A stretch of 64,000 bases of DNA from Streblospio benedicti (lineage: Eukaryota; Annelida; Polychaeta; Spionida; Spionidae). A program made the translations under genes and the position numbers. The stretch is taken from positions 41,055,474 to 41,119,473 of the forward strand of contig CM032663.1 in the NCBI GenBank assembly GCA_019095985.1, given 5' to 3'. The notes beneath the pieces are model-generated. The model was not told where the DNA came from. It ran no database searches and worked only from the letters and a program-made list of their open reading frames with translations. Shown in pieces: positions 24,281-34,156 of the stretch. Each line of letters begins with the position of its first letter. Position 1 is the first letter of the stretch.

Positions 24281-24412
24281 GGAGATGGCTGGAAATGGTC
24301 TTCAGGGAAACGTGCTCTAATCATGATATGCTTGTGAGTGGCTACCTACGTTTGGAGTGGCTACCCACTCTACTTTCACTGCTTACTCTACCATCAGCTA
24401 CATTGTTGTTTG
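24281..24412 (+). pseudogene. RECQL: Decayed second copy of RECQL exon G
   Basis: This matches exon G at 27764-27864 at both ends (GGAGATGGCTG, and TTACTCTACCATCAGCTACA before GGTGAGAAACATCTCAT), but the middle is rearranged and 31 bp longer, with an internal repeat of GGAGTGGCTACC-like wording. The frame is lost. Splice-site remnants are still visible. Confidence 0.8.
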
Positions 24413-24739
24413 GTGAGAAACATCTCATGTTCATGGCTGGTATTAAAATATTGTTGTTAAAAAAGTCCACTTGAAGAGAAGTGGTTGGTCAGAATTTTGA
24501 CAATATTAATGTTTTTTAGTAGGGTTTTTAGCAGGCACAATGGAACTTTTTGCCTATTCACTTGCAATAGTTCTGTTTCTGAAATACTTTTGTCAAATCT
24601 CATCGTTAATATTTTTCTTTTTGTTGTTACAATTTTTGTTGTCCTTTTTGCTTTTCATAGTAATCACACATTAACTTAAAATGGAATTTTCTATCTGTGT
24701 TTATGATAGAAATTTGCTAAAAAAAGATGTCCTTTTCAG

Positions 24740-24912
24740 GTCCAAAGGCCAATTTACTTAACAGTGGTGATCGCCACAGTGGAGATGGAGTTTCCAGTCA
24801 CTAAATCTGCAGCCAGCGCCAGCGCAGTGAGCAAGGCACCTGGTCCTAAGTCTGAGAGGGAAGGGATAGAAAGAAGGTGAAACCTGTCGCATCAATCCAC
24901 AAAAACTCAAAA
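24740..24912 (+). pseudogene. RECQL: Decayed second copy of RECQL exon H
   Basis: It starts GTCCAAAGGCCAATTTACTT like exon H at 28194, but is 173 bp instead of 169, with extra bases near GTGATCGCCACAG, in CAGCGCCAGCGCAG and in the A runs at its end. The frame is lost. The intron before it also matches the intron before exon H. Confidence 0.85.
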
Positions 24913-24945
24913 GTATGTTATCATTATATTAGCTTGTAGTTCATC

Positions 24946-25256
24946 AATGTTTGAAACTCGTAGGGAAAAGTTTGGGTCCAGCAAGACCTTATAACTTTAA
25001 ATGGTTGGGGGCCGTGAGTTTAGGGGTTGAGGGCCCTGCTGTGATATGTGTTTGAAATGTTATAAAAAGAAGAAAAAGAAACTTTTATAGACACGTATTT
25101 GAACATGATAAAGTATAGAAATCTCTCTGACCCACCAATATTCACCAAAAATAGTTGAGGGACTGTACAGCAGGGCCCTCAAGTCCTAAAAGTTAAGGGC
25201 CCTGGTCAAAAGTTGGGGGCTCAGGGCCCTCGGGCCCCCTACTATTTCAAACACTG
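24946..25256. mobile_element. MITE-like element with GGGCCCT motifs (inner copy)
   Basis: It is bounded by inverted TGTTTGAAACTCGTAGG and CCTACTATTTCAAACACT, with several internal GGGCCCT/AGGGCCC blocks. The same element lies at the same place after exon H in the outer copy (28396-28705), so it was inserted before the two copies separated. Confidence 0.6.
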
Positions 25257-25736
25257 AATATTATACCATGCTGTTGTTTTTAGTATTATCTTTAAGTAAG
25301 ATTATTGAGTTATTGGAAGTAAGCCACATAAGGTGTAAATATTTAATATGATATGTAAGACTACCACTCAAGGGTAACAGTAGTTCTTCAAGGTATTTAT
25401 TATCTGAAACGCTCGATTTTGTCAACATAAAAATACTTCTCAAACGAAATTTTTTCCCACCCACCTTCATGCAAGAATGATTATGTCGAAAAAAAACAAT
25501 GATAGGTAAAGACATAAAAAGATAAAAGAACTTGTATGACTTTTACTTTCTTGGTGACTTTGCGTGGAAAGACAAATGTACTGTTTGTTGCTATATGTTG
25601 AAGTCATAAGTTGGGTTATTAAGGACAGTGATTTAATAAAAGAAGAAAATTATTAGCTTTATGGGCACCAGGATTGGAAAGGAAGGTTGATAAATAGAAT
25701 ATATACTACTACAAAACACATCATTAATTTTATTAC

Positions 25737-25801
25737 CTTGGACTTGGACTCCTGCTCTTTATTTTTGAAATCCACAGATCTCTGTTGTGTTTTTTATTCA
25801 T
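25737..25801 (-). CDS. Orphan first exon related to the caspase-fold gene
   Basis: ATG at 25801-25799 opens MNKKHNRDLWISK then SRSPSP and ends at a donor (CCAAG|GTAATA) in phase 2. It is a diverged, fully open version of the exon at 19735-19793, and the flanking sequence matches too (GGGCACCAGGATTG at about 25662 and 19299). No downstream exons of the gene are found near it. Confidence 0.32.
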
Positions 25802-26739
25802 TAAATCCACTTGTATTTTTATTATTTTCAATGCTACTATTATTTATCTTTTATTCTAATCATTCACTTCATATGTATGTAGTGTTAGAAACGTAAAATG
25901 ATATATTTTAACTTTAAATCCTAATAATACATATATATATATATAACCAATATTGTTTATGCGTAAAAACTATATGGGTATTTTTATAGCTGTATGCTTA
26001 TCAAATAATGTAATGATCTGATAACATTTAATAAGACAAAGAAATACAGTACAGACTAAATCCCGTTATCCTAAATTTCAAGCAATCAGGGTATATAGTA
26101 TCATAAAGGGAATTAGTTATTTGCTTCAATTATATATGAATTTGACTTATCAGAGCTACCTCTCTGTCCCTCCCTTAGACACCTCCAACCTTCATAACGA
26201 GAACACCTTTATGATTGACACCACTTGAGGCCAGTCCCCATTAATGGAGAGGTTTTCCTGTAATTGTTTGGTATTGCTACTTCCCATACATATTTCAATA
26301 ACTTTCAAAATGACGAAATGTTGGTAAAACTTATGTGTGAGCTGACAGTGGTAATTTTTGTAAATAGGTAAAAATTTATATCAAATATCAATGTCCAAAT
26401 TGTTTATGAATCATTAAAAACTTTATTGCAGACCGATTACCCGTTATCTTTTTATCATTATGATATGTATCACATGTATGTTAATTTCTCTTCTTAAATA
26501 ATTTGACACAGGACTGAAATACAGGTATCAATAGTGATAATTGTTATTACTTCAATTTTGACAAACACAATTGATATGTGTATTGGACAACTCAGTACAG
26601 TGCAGATACAACCAAGTGCATGCGCAATATCAACTATGAATAGATACTGTGTATGCTAGGGAAGGAGGATTGCACAGTGCACAGTGCTTTTGTCTGTCAT
26701 ATTGCCTATTACAATCTAAAATATAAATGTCGTAGTTTA

Positions 26740-27066
26740 TAGTCCTGATCCAAGTCTTGCTCTCGCGACTTTACAATTTACCCCAGGTCATTGGCTCACT
26801 TATTGATCATCAATTGATCATTTCCCATATGCTTGTATCGGCAGCCGCCGCAGCACATTCAGTGCACAATGCTAATCACTCATACAATCACTCTCTTTCA
26901 ACGCAATAACCTGTACCTAATTAACGTCTAGAGCCACGGAGCAGTGTGCAACTCCTTTAGGGATGCGTTTGCTCAACACCCACCACCAGACCTGACTAAG
27001 AATCGAACCCACGACCTTCTGGTCACTAGTCCAACTCCCATACCACTCGGGCACAGAAGCACCAAT
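26740..27066 (-). mobile_element. tRNA-derived SINE
   Basis: On the minus strand, TGCCCGAGTGG (27053-27043) is a good A box and GGGTTCGATT (27010-27001) a good B box, 32 bp apart, as in a Ser/Leu-type tRNA head. The body continues with GTGGGTGTTGAGCAAACGCA and AAAGGAGTTGCACACTGCTC. No tRNA cloverleaf is completed, so it is a SINE and not a gene. Its exact 3' end is uncertain. Confidence 0.78.
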
Positions 27067-27763
27067 CTACCCCCGGGTTAAAATGCAGCTTTTTTGTTTG
27101 CTAAGTTCAAGATTGAGCTGCAGCAGTTCGTCTCATATTGATAAAAACACTTCTTTCTTCTTCTACCTGGTGTTTGAATGAAATCTAAAAGTTTTTTCTA
27201 GATTACAAAATATAACTGTTTTACATTTTGATAACAAGTGTCCTCTTCGGAAACCATGTCATCTCTATTTCAGTCACTATCTAATTCTATCAATCAAAAC
27301 AACATAATTTCTCTTCTTAAATTCACACATGGAGTTAGGATGAATTGTTGACAACATCTTTGTGCATTTATCAGACTGTAAAACCTCACACTCCTAATAA
27401 ACAGTGAGTAATATGTACATGTGTTGTGATCATCAAAACTTCACCTGAAAGCAAAACTACAGTCATGAAGATTAAACCCATGTACATGTACAGTCATACA
27501 CGAACAATAGCAAAGCTGGACATGATAGTTAAATTTACAACAATATTGTTGATTGGGCATTAGAAATGTTTCATATTAGGATCAGATTTTTTAAAGATAC
27601 CTAGTACCCCCAAGTGATTTGAATATACAATAGGACCCAATTAACTCAAACTTGAAGGGAATAAATACAAAATTTGAGTTATATCCAGAATTTTGAGTTA
27701 TTGATTGAGAAATGTTTCCTGCAGGGAATTGTTTTAACTTACATGATATGTTTCTATTTCCAG

Positions 27764-27864
27764 GGAGATGGCTGAGAGGATTTTGATCCATCTGCTTGTG
27801 AGCGGCTACCTGCGGGAAGACTTTCACTTCACCGCTTACTCTACCATCAGCTACATTGTTGTCG
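27764..27864 (+). CDS. RECQL: RECQL exon G: winged-helix core
   Basis: 101 bp, phase 2 in and phase 1 out, acceptor TTTCCAG and donor TCG|GTGAGA. It encodes REMAERILIHLLVSGYLRED and FHFTAYSTISYIVVG, matching vertebrate LEKIIAHFLIQQYLKEDYS then FTAYATISYLKIG. The aromatic hairpin of this domain separates DNA strands in human RecQ1. It joins exon F (8508-8676) in phase across a roughly 19 kb intron. Confidence 0.94.
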
Positions 27865-28193
27865 GTGAGAAACATCTCATATCCATGGCTGGTATTAAAA
27901 ATTGGTTAATAAAAAGTCCTCTTGAAGAGAAGCGCTGTAGTGCCACTCTTGGTTAGAATTGGGATAATAGATAAAGTTTTTAGCGATTTTTTTTAGCAGG
28001 CACAATTGAACTTTGCCTATTCACTTGCAATAGTTCTGTTTCTGAAATATTCTTGTCAAATCTCATCGTTAATATTTCTCTTTTTGTCGTTACAATTTTT
28101 GTTGTCCTTTTTGCTTTTCATATAATCACACATTAACTTAAAATGAAATTTTCTATCTGTGTTTATGATAGAAATTTGCTTTGTCCTTTTCAG

Positions 28194-28362
28194 GTCCAAA
28201 GGCCAATTTACTTAACAGTGGTGATCACACAGTGGAGATGGAGTTTCCAGTCACTAAATCTGCAGCCAGCGCCACAGTGAGCAAGGCACCTGGTCCTAAG
28301 TCTGAGAGGGAGAAGGATAGAAAGAAGGTGAAACCTGTCGTCATCAATCCACAAAACTCAAA
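28194..28362 (+). CDS. RECQL: RECQL exon H: end of winged helix and linker
   Basis: 169 bp, phase 1 in and phase 2 out. It encodes GPKANLLNSGDHTVEMEFPV, then a Lys/Ser/Pro-rich linker (KAPGPKSEREKDRKKVKP). GPKANLLN is nearly identical in vertebrate RECQL. The donor AAA|GTATGT leads to the last exon. Confidence 0.94.
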
Positions 28363-28395
28363 GTATGTTATCATTATATTAGCTTGTACTTCATC

Positions 28396-28705
28396 AATGT
28401 TTGAAACTCGTAGGGAAAAGTTTGCGTCCAGCAAGATCCTTATAACTTTAAATGGTTGGGGGCCGTGATCATAAGTTGAGGGCCCTGCTGTGATATGTGT
28501 TTGAAATGTTAGCAAAAGAAGAGTCAAAGAAAGTGGTTGCTTTTATAGACACATATTTGAACATGACAAAGAATTCACTCTGACTCACCAATATTCACCA
28601 AAAATAGTTGAGGGACAGCAGGGCCCTCAAGTCCTAAAAGTTAAGGGCCCTGGTCAAAAGTTGGGGGCTCAGGGCCCTCGGGCCACCTACTATTTCAAAC
28701 ACTGA
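28396..28705. mobile_element. MITE-like element with GGGCCCT motifs (outer copy)
   Basis: Same element as at 24946-25256, with inverted ends TGTTTGAAA and TTTCAAACACT. It contains GTTGAGGGCCCTG, AGCAGGGCCCTCAAG and TCAGGGCCCTCGGGCC. It has no coding capacity. Confidence 0.6.
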
Positions 28706-29001
28706 TATACCATGCTGTTGTTTTTAGTATTATATATAAGCTGATTAGCTGAGGATGGAAGGAGGGTATCATAGAGGTCATATATTGTGAATATGATATA
28801 TAATGGTCTTTGGCAACAGTACAACTACCGGGTATTTATTATCTGAAGGTTATGAAAGTTATCTTTCTCAAAATATTGCTTATTTGTATTGTGATTTTTT
28901 TCTACCTGAATAATGTTGATTATGAATAGATTTTTCACTTGAATTGTTTCTCTTCAAGCAACGATAAAAGATAAAAGAACTTGTATTTTATTTCTTTTCA
29001 G

Positions 29002-29542
29002 GTTTTCTACTATGGTTGGTATTGGAGATCCTGAACAATCACCAAAATTTGTAAAGAGCAATAGCAATAGCGATGTGAAAACAAAGAAAAGAAAAGTTGC
29101 TGCTATTGACAGTTCTGATAGTGACCTAGATTTTGGTGAATCCGGAGATGGACCCAAAAAGCGAAAAGCAAAAACTGTAAAACTTTCACAGAATAATTCA
29201 CAAAACTCAGTTCTAAGCAAGGAAAAGAAAAAACGGTGTATTGTAATTGAAAGTGATGAAAATTCAGATTTTGAAGAGTCATCTATATCAAAGAAAAGCA
29301 GCAATTCTTCTCAACACAAGAATGCTAAACATTCAAATTCTAATCAGGATGAATCTAGTAATTGCAAAAACAGTGATGATAAAAGAGTTGTACTAATAAA
29401 TGGAACAGAAACAGAGAAGCGAAAGACTGAGGCCTTAGATCTGACTGGTGAGGACAATAGTCTAGATCGAATGATAGAGGATGAAGAAGAGCTTGAGCGT
29501 GAATACATGCTGCAGTTACAGAATGCTGATTGGTCAGACTGA
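29002..29542 (+). CDS. RECQL: RECQL last exon: NLS-rich acidic tail
   Basis: Acceptor TTTTCAG, phase 2 in, stop TGA at 29540-29542, 179 residues. It is Ser/Asp/Glu/Lys-rich and disordered, with TKKRKVA, GPKKRKAK and KEKKKR as basic nuclear-localisation signals. CIVIESDENSD and ALDLTGEDNS look like SUMO-interacting motifs (a hydrophobic core beside acidic residues). Acidic stretches alternate with basic ones and the protein ends LQNADWSD. Vertebrate RECQL has a much shorter tail with one basic signal (KKRKIDD), so the length is unusual. It continues the gene in frame from exon H. Confidence 0.9.
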
Positions 29543-30033
29543 TCTTAAGGTTGATGTAAAAAACATGAAAAACGTCATTGGTATGTAATGTGAGTCACGG
29601 TTTTCCATTCATTCTGTTGGAGTAATAGATGTTACTTTATTTTCTGTGGACTCGCAGGTTATGCTGAATACTGCAAAAATGTTGTTTGGATTATTAGGTG
29701 TTTGACTGTAGAAATTACCAAGTAATTTTTTTTTGTTACTGCATTAATTAATACTACTTGTTAGAGAAACATTACCACTTTTTGTTACTTTGTGATTGTT
29801 TGATTGGCATTTTATGAAGTTTTTTATGCATCAAGCAGCCTCCACATGTCCCATGTGTTCAACTATGTATCTGTATTGCTGTCTTTCATCAATTAAGTTA
29901 ATTTTCAATTATTTTCTGTTAGCTTCTATTATGTACAGTTTTGGATGCATGGGAAGTAAATATAACATGAGATGCGTTAATAAATTTATCCCCATGTATT
30001 CAAAAATTCAATATCAACTATTGGATAAATCAA

Positions 30034-30039
30034 AATAAA
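30034..30039 (+). terminator. RECQL polyadenylation signal
   Basis: AATAAA about 490 bp after the RECQL stop, in a T-rich 3' UTR. The first plausible full signal on the plus strand. Confidence 0.55.
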
Positions 30040-30519
30040 ATCTTTTAAAATTGTAAGTAAGTATAGCGTGTGAATGACGACACAATTTGACGCTCTTATT
30101 ATTTTGATGTTCTGAAAAAAAGATATATTGCTAATTTTTAGATAAAAGAAAAAAATATCGAAGGTACCGTTTGATTATTTTGTATTGTACACATATTTTA
30201 CATGGCCAAAACAATAAGATCACAGTAATAAAACTAATATGATATGGTAAAATGTTATCAAACCAACTTAATTTGAACATGGGATATAAATACGTATGCA
30301 ATGAATAATAAGAACAATCAATAAGCACGAGAAAAAAAAACTTAAATGAGAATTATGAAAAGAAAATAATACAGTGCTACAAAACTACTGGTACAATGAA
30401 TATATTCAAATAGAAGTGTTACCAATATTAATTAAATCCTCTTACAAATAGGAATGAATTTTCTTTTCTATTAAAATCATCTACAACAAAACAATTACTT
30501 AATACTTATACTTATATAA

Positions 30520-30776
30520 TTAGTATAATGGTCTGTGATAGCTTGAAAATGTGTGACCATGTGGTCCATAGCTGCTGTGGTAGCCTCTGGAATAGCCTGT
30601 GGAAAAGCTGTAGGTGTGTGGCTTCTGATAGGAAGGCTTCTGGTAGGAAGGCTTCTGGTATGTCGGTTGGTGGGTCTGATAGACAGGGATGCGGTGGTAG
30701 AAAGTCTGATGTGTCGGTTGAGTTGTTGAGTTTTTACAGCAAATATTTCCTCCATCGCAGTTTGAAATGAAGTGAC
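30520..30776 (-). CDS. Four-module six-Cys secreted protein, exon 8 (end of module 4, Tyr tail)
   Basis: Acceptor TTTGTAG, phase 1 in, stop TAA at 30522-30520. It begins GHFISNCDGGNICCKNSTT, giving cysteines 4-6 of module 4. A tail follows rich in Tyr, Pro, Lys, His, Ser and Gly: the unit YQKPS is repeated (TYQKPSYQKPSYQKPHTY), then GYSRGYHSSYGPHGH and SSYHRPLY. Lys/Pro/Tyr repeats like these occur in adhesive and sclerotised extracellular proteins such as mussel foot proteins. The likeness is compositional only. Confidence 0.85.
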
Positions 30777-30972
30777 CTACAAATGTTAAAACCCACATGA
30801 ACACTCATATACACATGTTGTATATAAATCATAGTTTTGTTTTATCATGTCATAATGCTCAATAGCCAATTCTGTTTTTGTGTAAGTCCTGGTAGGTAGA
30901 TGAAGGTGAGAAATATCCATATATAAGGGTGTTAAGTTATCAATTTGTAACAGAAATTTAACACTATATTAC

Positions 30973-31134
30973 CTGTGCAAGCGTTGAGCAGATTAGTACA
31001 AACACCTCCTTGCAGTTGGCAGATGAGAGTAGCATTTAGTGTCTGGTCGTTGTGGTAACCATAGCCGTTAGCATTCGTGTTGTTGTTACAGCAGAAACCG
31101 TTTGCAGCATTGTCACAAATATGACCCAGTCTGC
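30973..31134 (-). CDS. Six-Cys protein, exon 7 (end of module 3 fused to start of module 4)
   Basis: 162 bp, phase 1 at both ends. It encodes GRLGHICDNAANGFCCNNNT, then GYGYHNDQTLNATLICQL and QGGVCTNLLNACTG. Elsewhere in the gene the two half-modules are on separate exons, so an intron has been lost or never gained here. Both half-modules keep their cysteine pattern. Confidence 0.88.
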
Positions 31135-31347
31135 CTGTATTTAGTAATTCATACATTGTGAAAGTGTCTTTTGAATTTTTCTTTGGTATTTTTACCAAAA
31201 ATATGTCCTTTGTTCTAGTACGGACTTTATAAAATCAAAGTGAACTGAGACATCTTTAGGAAATTTGTCATTTGTTCTTCAGGCAGAAAAATGTGCATTT
31301 TGAACTGAGTTTATTTACAAACTTTAAAAAAAGAAAGAAGTGGGTAC

Positions 31348-31464
31348 CTGCACATTGGTTTGTATTTGTAACACATGTATGCCCTCTAAGCCGACATAAT
31401 GTAGTTTGATTAACTTGCAAGGTTCCGTAGATACCATGGCCCGAGATTGAATGTAAGTTACCTC
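31348..31464 (-). CDS. Six-Cys protein, exon 6 (start of module 3)
   Basis: It encodes GNLHSISGHGIYGTLQVN and TTLCRLRGHTCVTNTNQCAG. The donor GTGCAG|GTACCC is clear. Two starts are possible. An acceptor at 31466-31465 (ACACAG|GAGG) keeps phase 1 and the whole 1026 bp gene in frame but has a weak pyrimidine tract. A better-looking acceptor at 31507-31506 (CTTTCAG) would add GQINQNLNQNRNTG but is one base out of phase with exon 5. I chose the in-phase one. Confidence 0.78.
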
Positions 31465-31597
31465 CTGTGTTCCGATTTTGATTTAGATTTTGATTGATTT
31501 GTCCACTGAAAGTATGTCAATCATTAGGTAAGTCATTATAACAAACATTATCAACAGGTGAATTCTTGAACCAATAAAATGGAAAAAATATTCTTAC

Positions 31598-31705
31598 TTC
31601 GGTTTATCGGTATTCTAACTTGTCCATAGCTTGCTTGAGTATTAGTAGATGTGTTTGAACAGCAAAACCCATTGCTCAAACTATTACATACCCATCTTAG
31701 GGTGG
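31598..31705 (-). CDS. Six-Cys protein, exon 5 (end of module 2)
   Basis: 108 bp, phase 1 at both ends. It encodes ATLRWVCNSLSNGFCCSNTS, then TNTQASYGQVRIPINR. It supplies C-x7-CC of module 2, closely like exon 3 (ATLKFTCDNLSTGLCC). The donor is CGAA|GTAAGA. Confidence 0.88.
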
Positions 31706-32017
31706 CTGAAAAATCAAATTACTTTTAGCAAGTTGTTTACAGCGTGATAATTGTGATTTAAACAGATTATATTTGTCTCAAAGTCAGTTTCTACTTGGTT
31801 ATTGGTTCTGACGACCTAACAATTTTCAACATGTTATTGGCACACATGACACATCTAGTTTACATTTTACATAATTTAAGTTCAAATGTATTATCTTTCA
31901 CCCTCATGACCTGCAACTATTTGAGTGTGGAGCAAAGAACTCGCCAAAAGTGTTTCAATGGGATAGAATACAGAGGCCTTTAAAATGCACATTGATTATC
32001 ATTAGTAACCATCTCAC

Positions 32018-32119
32018 CTGGTTGACTGCATCTGGTTGTGTCGGTTACACATGTCCCACCCGTCAATTGGCACAGACGGGTGTAGTTTGTTGTATGGTAA
32101 CTGTTGGACGATCCACTTC
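32018..32119 (-). CDS. Six-Cys protein, exon 4 (start of module 2)
   Basis: 102 bp, phase 1 at both ends. It encodes GSGSSNSYHTTNYTRLCQL and TGGTCVTDTTRCSQP. C-x6-C-x6-C with the GG-x-C turn and CVT is the constant part of every first half-module. NYT is a possible N-glycosylation site, and similar N-x-T sites (NKT, NAT, NRT, NQT) precede the first cysteine in the other modules too. Confidence 0.9.
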
Positions 32120-32325
32120 CTGCATAGGGACAATGCATGAAGAGAAAGGAAATATGCAACAGAGACAGCGCTAGGTGCAATCACAATTTGTATTGGTTTA
32201 TAATCTTCTTACGAGAGTATTACAACAGACTTACATTACAGTTATTCAGTTGTTTAAAAGTTCAGAAATAGCCAATATTGTAGTGATTGGAAGTTACAAT
32301 GCTCGTTGATATCGAATATACAAAC

Positions 32326-32418
32326 CTGAAGAGAATCCCGACCCATATCCAGAGTTGTTGGTGGAATTGAAGCAACACAGACCAGTAGACAAATTATCAC
32401 AAGTAAACTTTAGTGTTG
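32326..32418 (-). CDS. Six-Cys protein, exon 3 (end of module 1)
   Basis: 93 bp, phase 1 at both ends. It encodes ATLKFTCDNLSTGLCCFNST then NNSGYGSGFSS, completing module 1 with C-x7-CC. Acceptor TTTTCTAG, donor TTCAG|GTTTG. Confidence 0.9.
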
Positions 32419-32952
32419 CTAGAAAAAAAAATCAAAGTGTTCACATCACATTTACATAGAACATTTTCAAATACTAAAAATCAAAATTGATCAAATCATA
32501 GATATATGATAATTTTATTATGAACCATAGAACTCCATTGACATAAACTGCACCAATAGTGTTCCAAATTAAGGTGAGACTGTGCTCTGGGCCATGCAGT
32601 AACATGTCCCAGTAAGTGGAGGGTGGGAGCGCAGTCTTGTGTGTACTCCTAAAATTATCTTTGTGCTTTAGGAATGGCCTATACCCGTGTACGGAACCAA
32701 ATGCATTATCATCCATAGTCACATTCACACGCACATCCATTTCGAAATGGGCCTTCTACTGTCTAGCCCACCCTCTCCAAAAGCTATCTGAATGCTTTGG
32801 GACTACTTCCGTGTATTTTCTAAAGGCCTTTTTATTACTATCATGTGTCGTTTGCTCTACGTTGAAGGTCGGCTCAAGCGTAGCATTAAAACGTCTAGAT
32901 AATAATGTGAAAACATCAGCATGTGTTCGTAGTCTGGATCACGTGGTCTTAC

Positions 32953-33084
32953 CTCCGTTACCCGAGCATTGTGCCGTGTTGGTGACGCATGAGCCACCGC
33001 GCAGCCGACACAGCACAGTCTTGTTGACGAACACGCTCTCGTGGCGTTGCTCGTGGCCATAGCCGTAGCCCAGCGCGCCCACCT
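32953..33084 (-). CDS. Six-Cys protein, exon 2 (start of module 1)
   Basis: 132 bp, phase 1 at both ends. It encodes EVGALGYGYGHEQRHESVFV, then NKTVLCRLRGGSCVTNTAQC and SGNG. The stretch CRLRGGSC has the same spacing and nearly the same residues as the first loop of human beta-defensin 3 (CRVRGGRC). It is GC-rich compared with the introns around it and with exons 3-6, so composition varies strongly inside the gene. Confidence 0.9.
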
Positions 33085-33120
33085 CTACGGAAGATACAGT
33101 CGGTTGTCAATGGTCATATA

Positions 33121-33170
33121 TATTGTTTGTTTGTTTGTTTGTTTGTTTGTTTGTTTGTTTATTTGTTTAT
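33121..33170. repeat. (GTTT)n microsatellite
   Basis: About ten near-perfect TTTG/GTTT units, ending in ATTTG variants. It lies in intron 1 of the six-Cys gene. Confidence 0.95.
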
Positions 33171-34101
33171 TGTGTCGAAAAGATACATACAAACATAGTA
33201 TAATTGGAATAAAATTCATATTAAAAGAATATCTTCCAGACATGTAACCAGTGGCTTTTATAGTTTGACACATTGTTCTAAAATTGACCAATATATACGA
33301 TTTAAAAAAATCAGTTCATATTAGTATGCTGATCCATTTCGTGAAGGTCTTCGTCCTTCTCATACATATAAAATACATCGTGCTATATTCAAAGGCTAGG
33401 GTGATACACTGATACATGGCCCAGCTCCTTCTGATACGCGTGCCGTCGTGATCTGTTTTGTTATGGAGCGCGCACCTGACTATTTGCCCATTGAATATCC
33501 CAGTTATTGTCTGTAGAACTAGTGGTATCAAAAGTCAGTAGGGTGGATCAAACATTATGTTCCTATCATAATGGCATAAATAACATACAGCAAGTTGTAC
33601 AATGTTTAGTTTGTACCCCAAAAAAGTGACACTATATACATGTTCTGCAGTGTCTGGAGAGGGAACGATGAAGTCCTGCAACTTGCATATCCAGAAACGC
33701 TTATACGTATAGTTTCAAACTGGATGCAGTGCGAGAAAACTTTAAAACGGAGCAAAATGGTTTCCATCAGTTAAGAAATAATCCTTTCACTATTATAAAC
33801 ATGCTATCTCCTAAAAATATGGGGAAACGGATATTATGGAGGTCGTGGACAGTGATTTGCGCCACGGGGCGTGCTGGTCAAATACTGTTTCCTTACCTCC
33901 AATTATTGAGAAATTGATAACATTCATATTCAATTATTTGAAAGCATATGGTGTGTGTTATTTTCATTTTTGCTATCATTCATTCGCTTACACAATTATT
34001 GCAAGACTAGAATTATTGTTGATAAAATCTAGGACTAATAATTGATAATGAATTATTAGTGCTAGATAAAATATAGGAAAAACAGCAAAGTGACCACTTA
34101 C

Positions 34102-34156
34102 CTGATGAAAGAAAATTAATCCCTAAAATTAATACACTTAACTCCAGCAATTTCAT
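34102..34156 (-). CDS. Six-Cys protein, exon 1 (signal peptide)
   Basis: ATG at 34156-34154 opens MKLLELSVLILGINFLSS and ends at TCAG|GTAAGT in phase 1. It has a short basic start, a hydrophobic core and small residues at the end, as in a classical signal peptide. The product should be secreted. The eight exons total 1026 bp (341 residues) in one frame if the in-phase acceptor of exon 6 is used. Confidence 0.88.

Noticed and set aside
26990-27060. tRNA gene on the minus strand
   Set aside because: A and B boxes are good but no acceptor stem or full cloverleaf forms, and a SINE body follows.
32474-33062. Long plus-strand frame (148 codons) over 32616-33062
   Set aside because: It overlaps exon 2 of the minus-strand six-Cys gene, which has correct splice sites, phase and conserved cysteines; the plus frame is its shadow.
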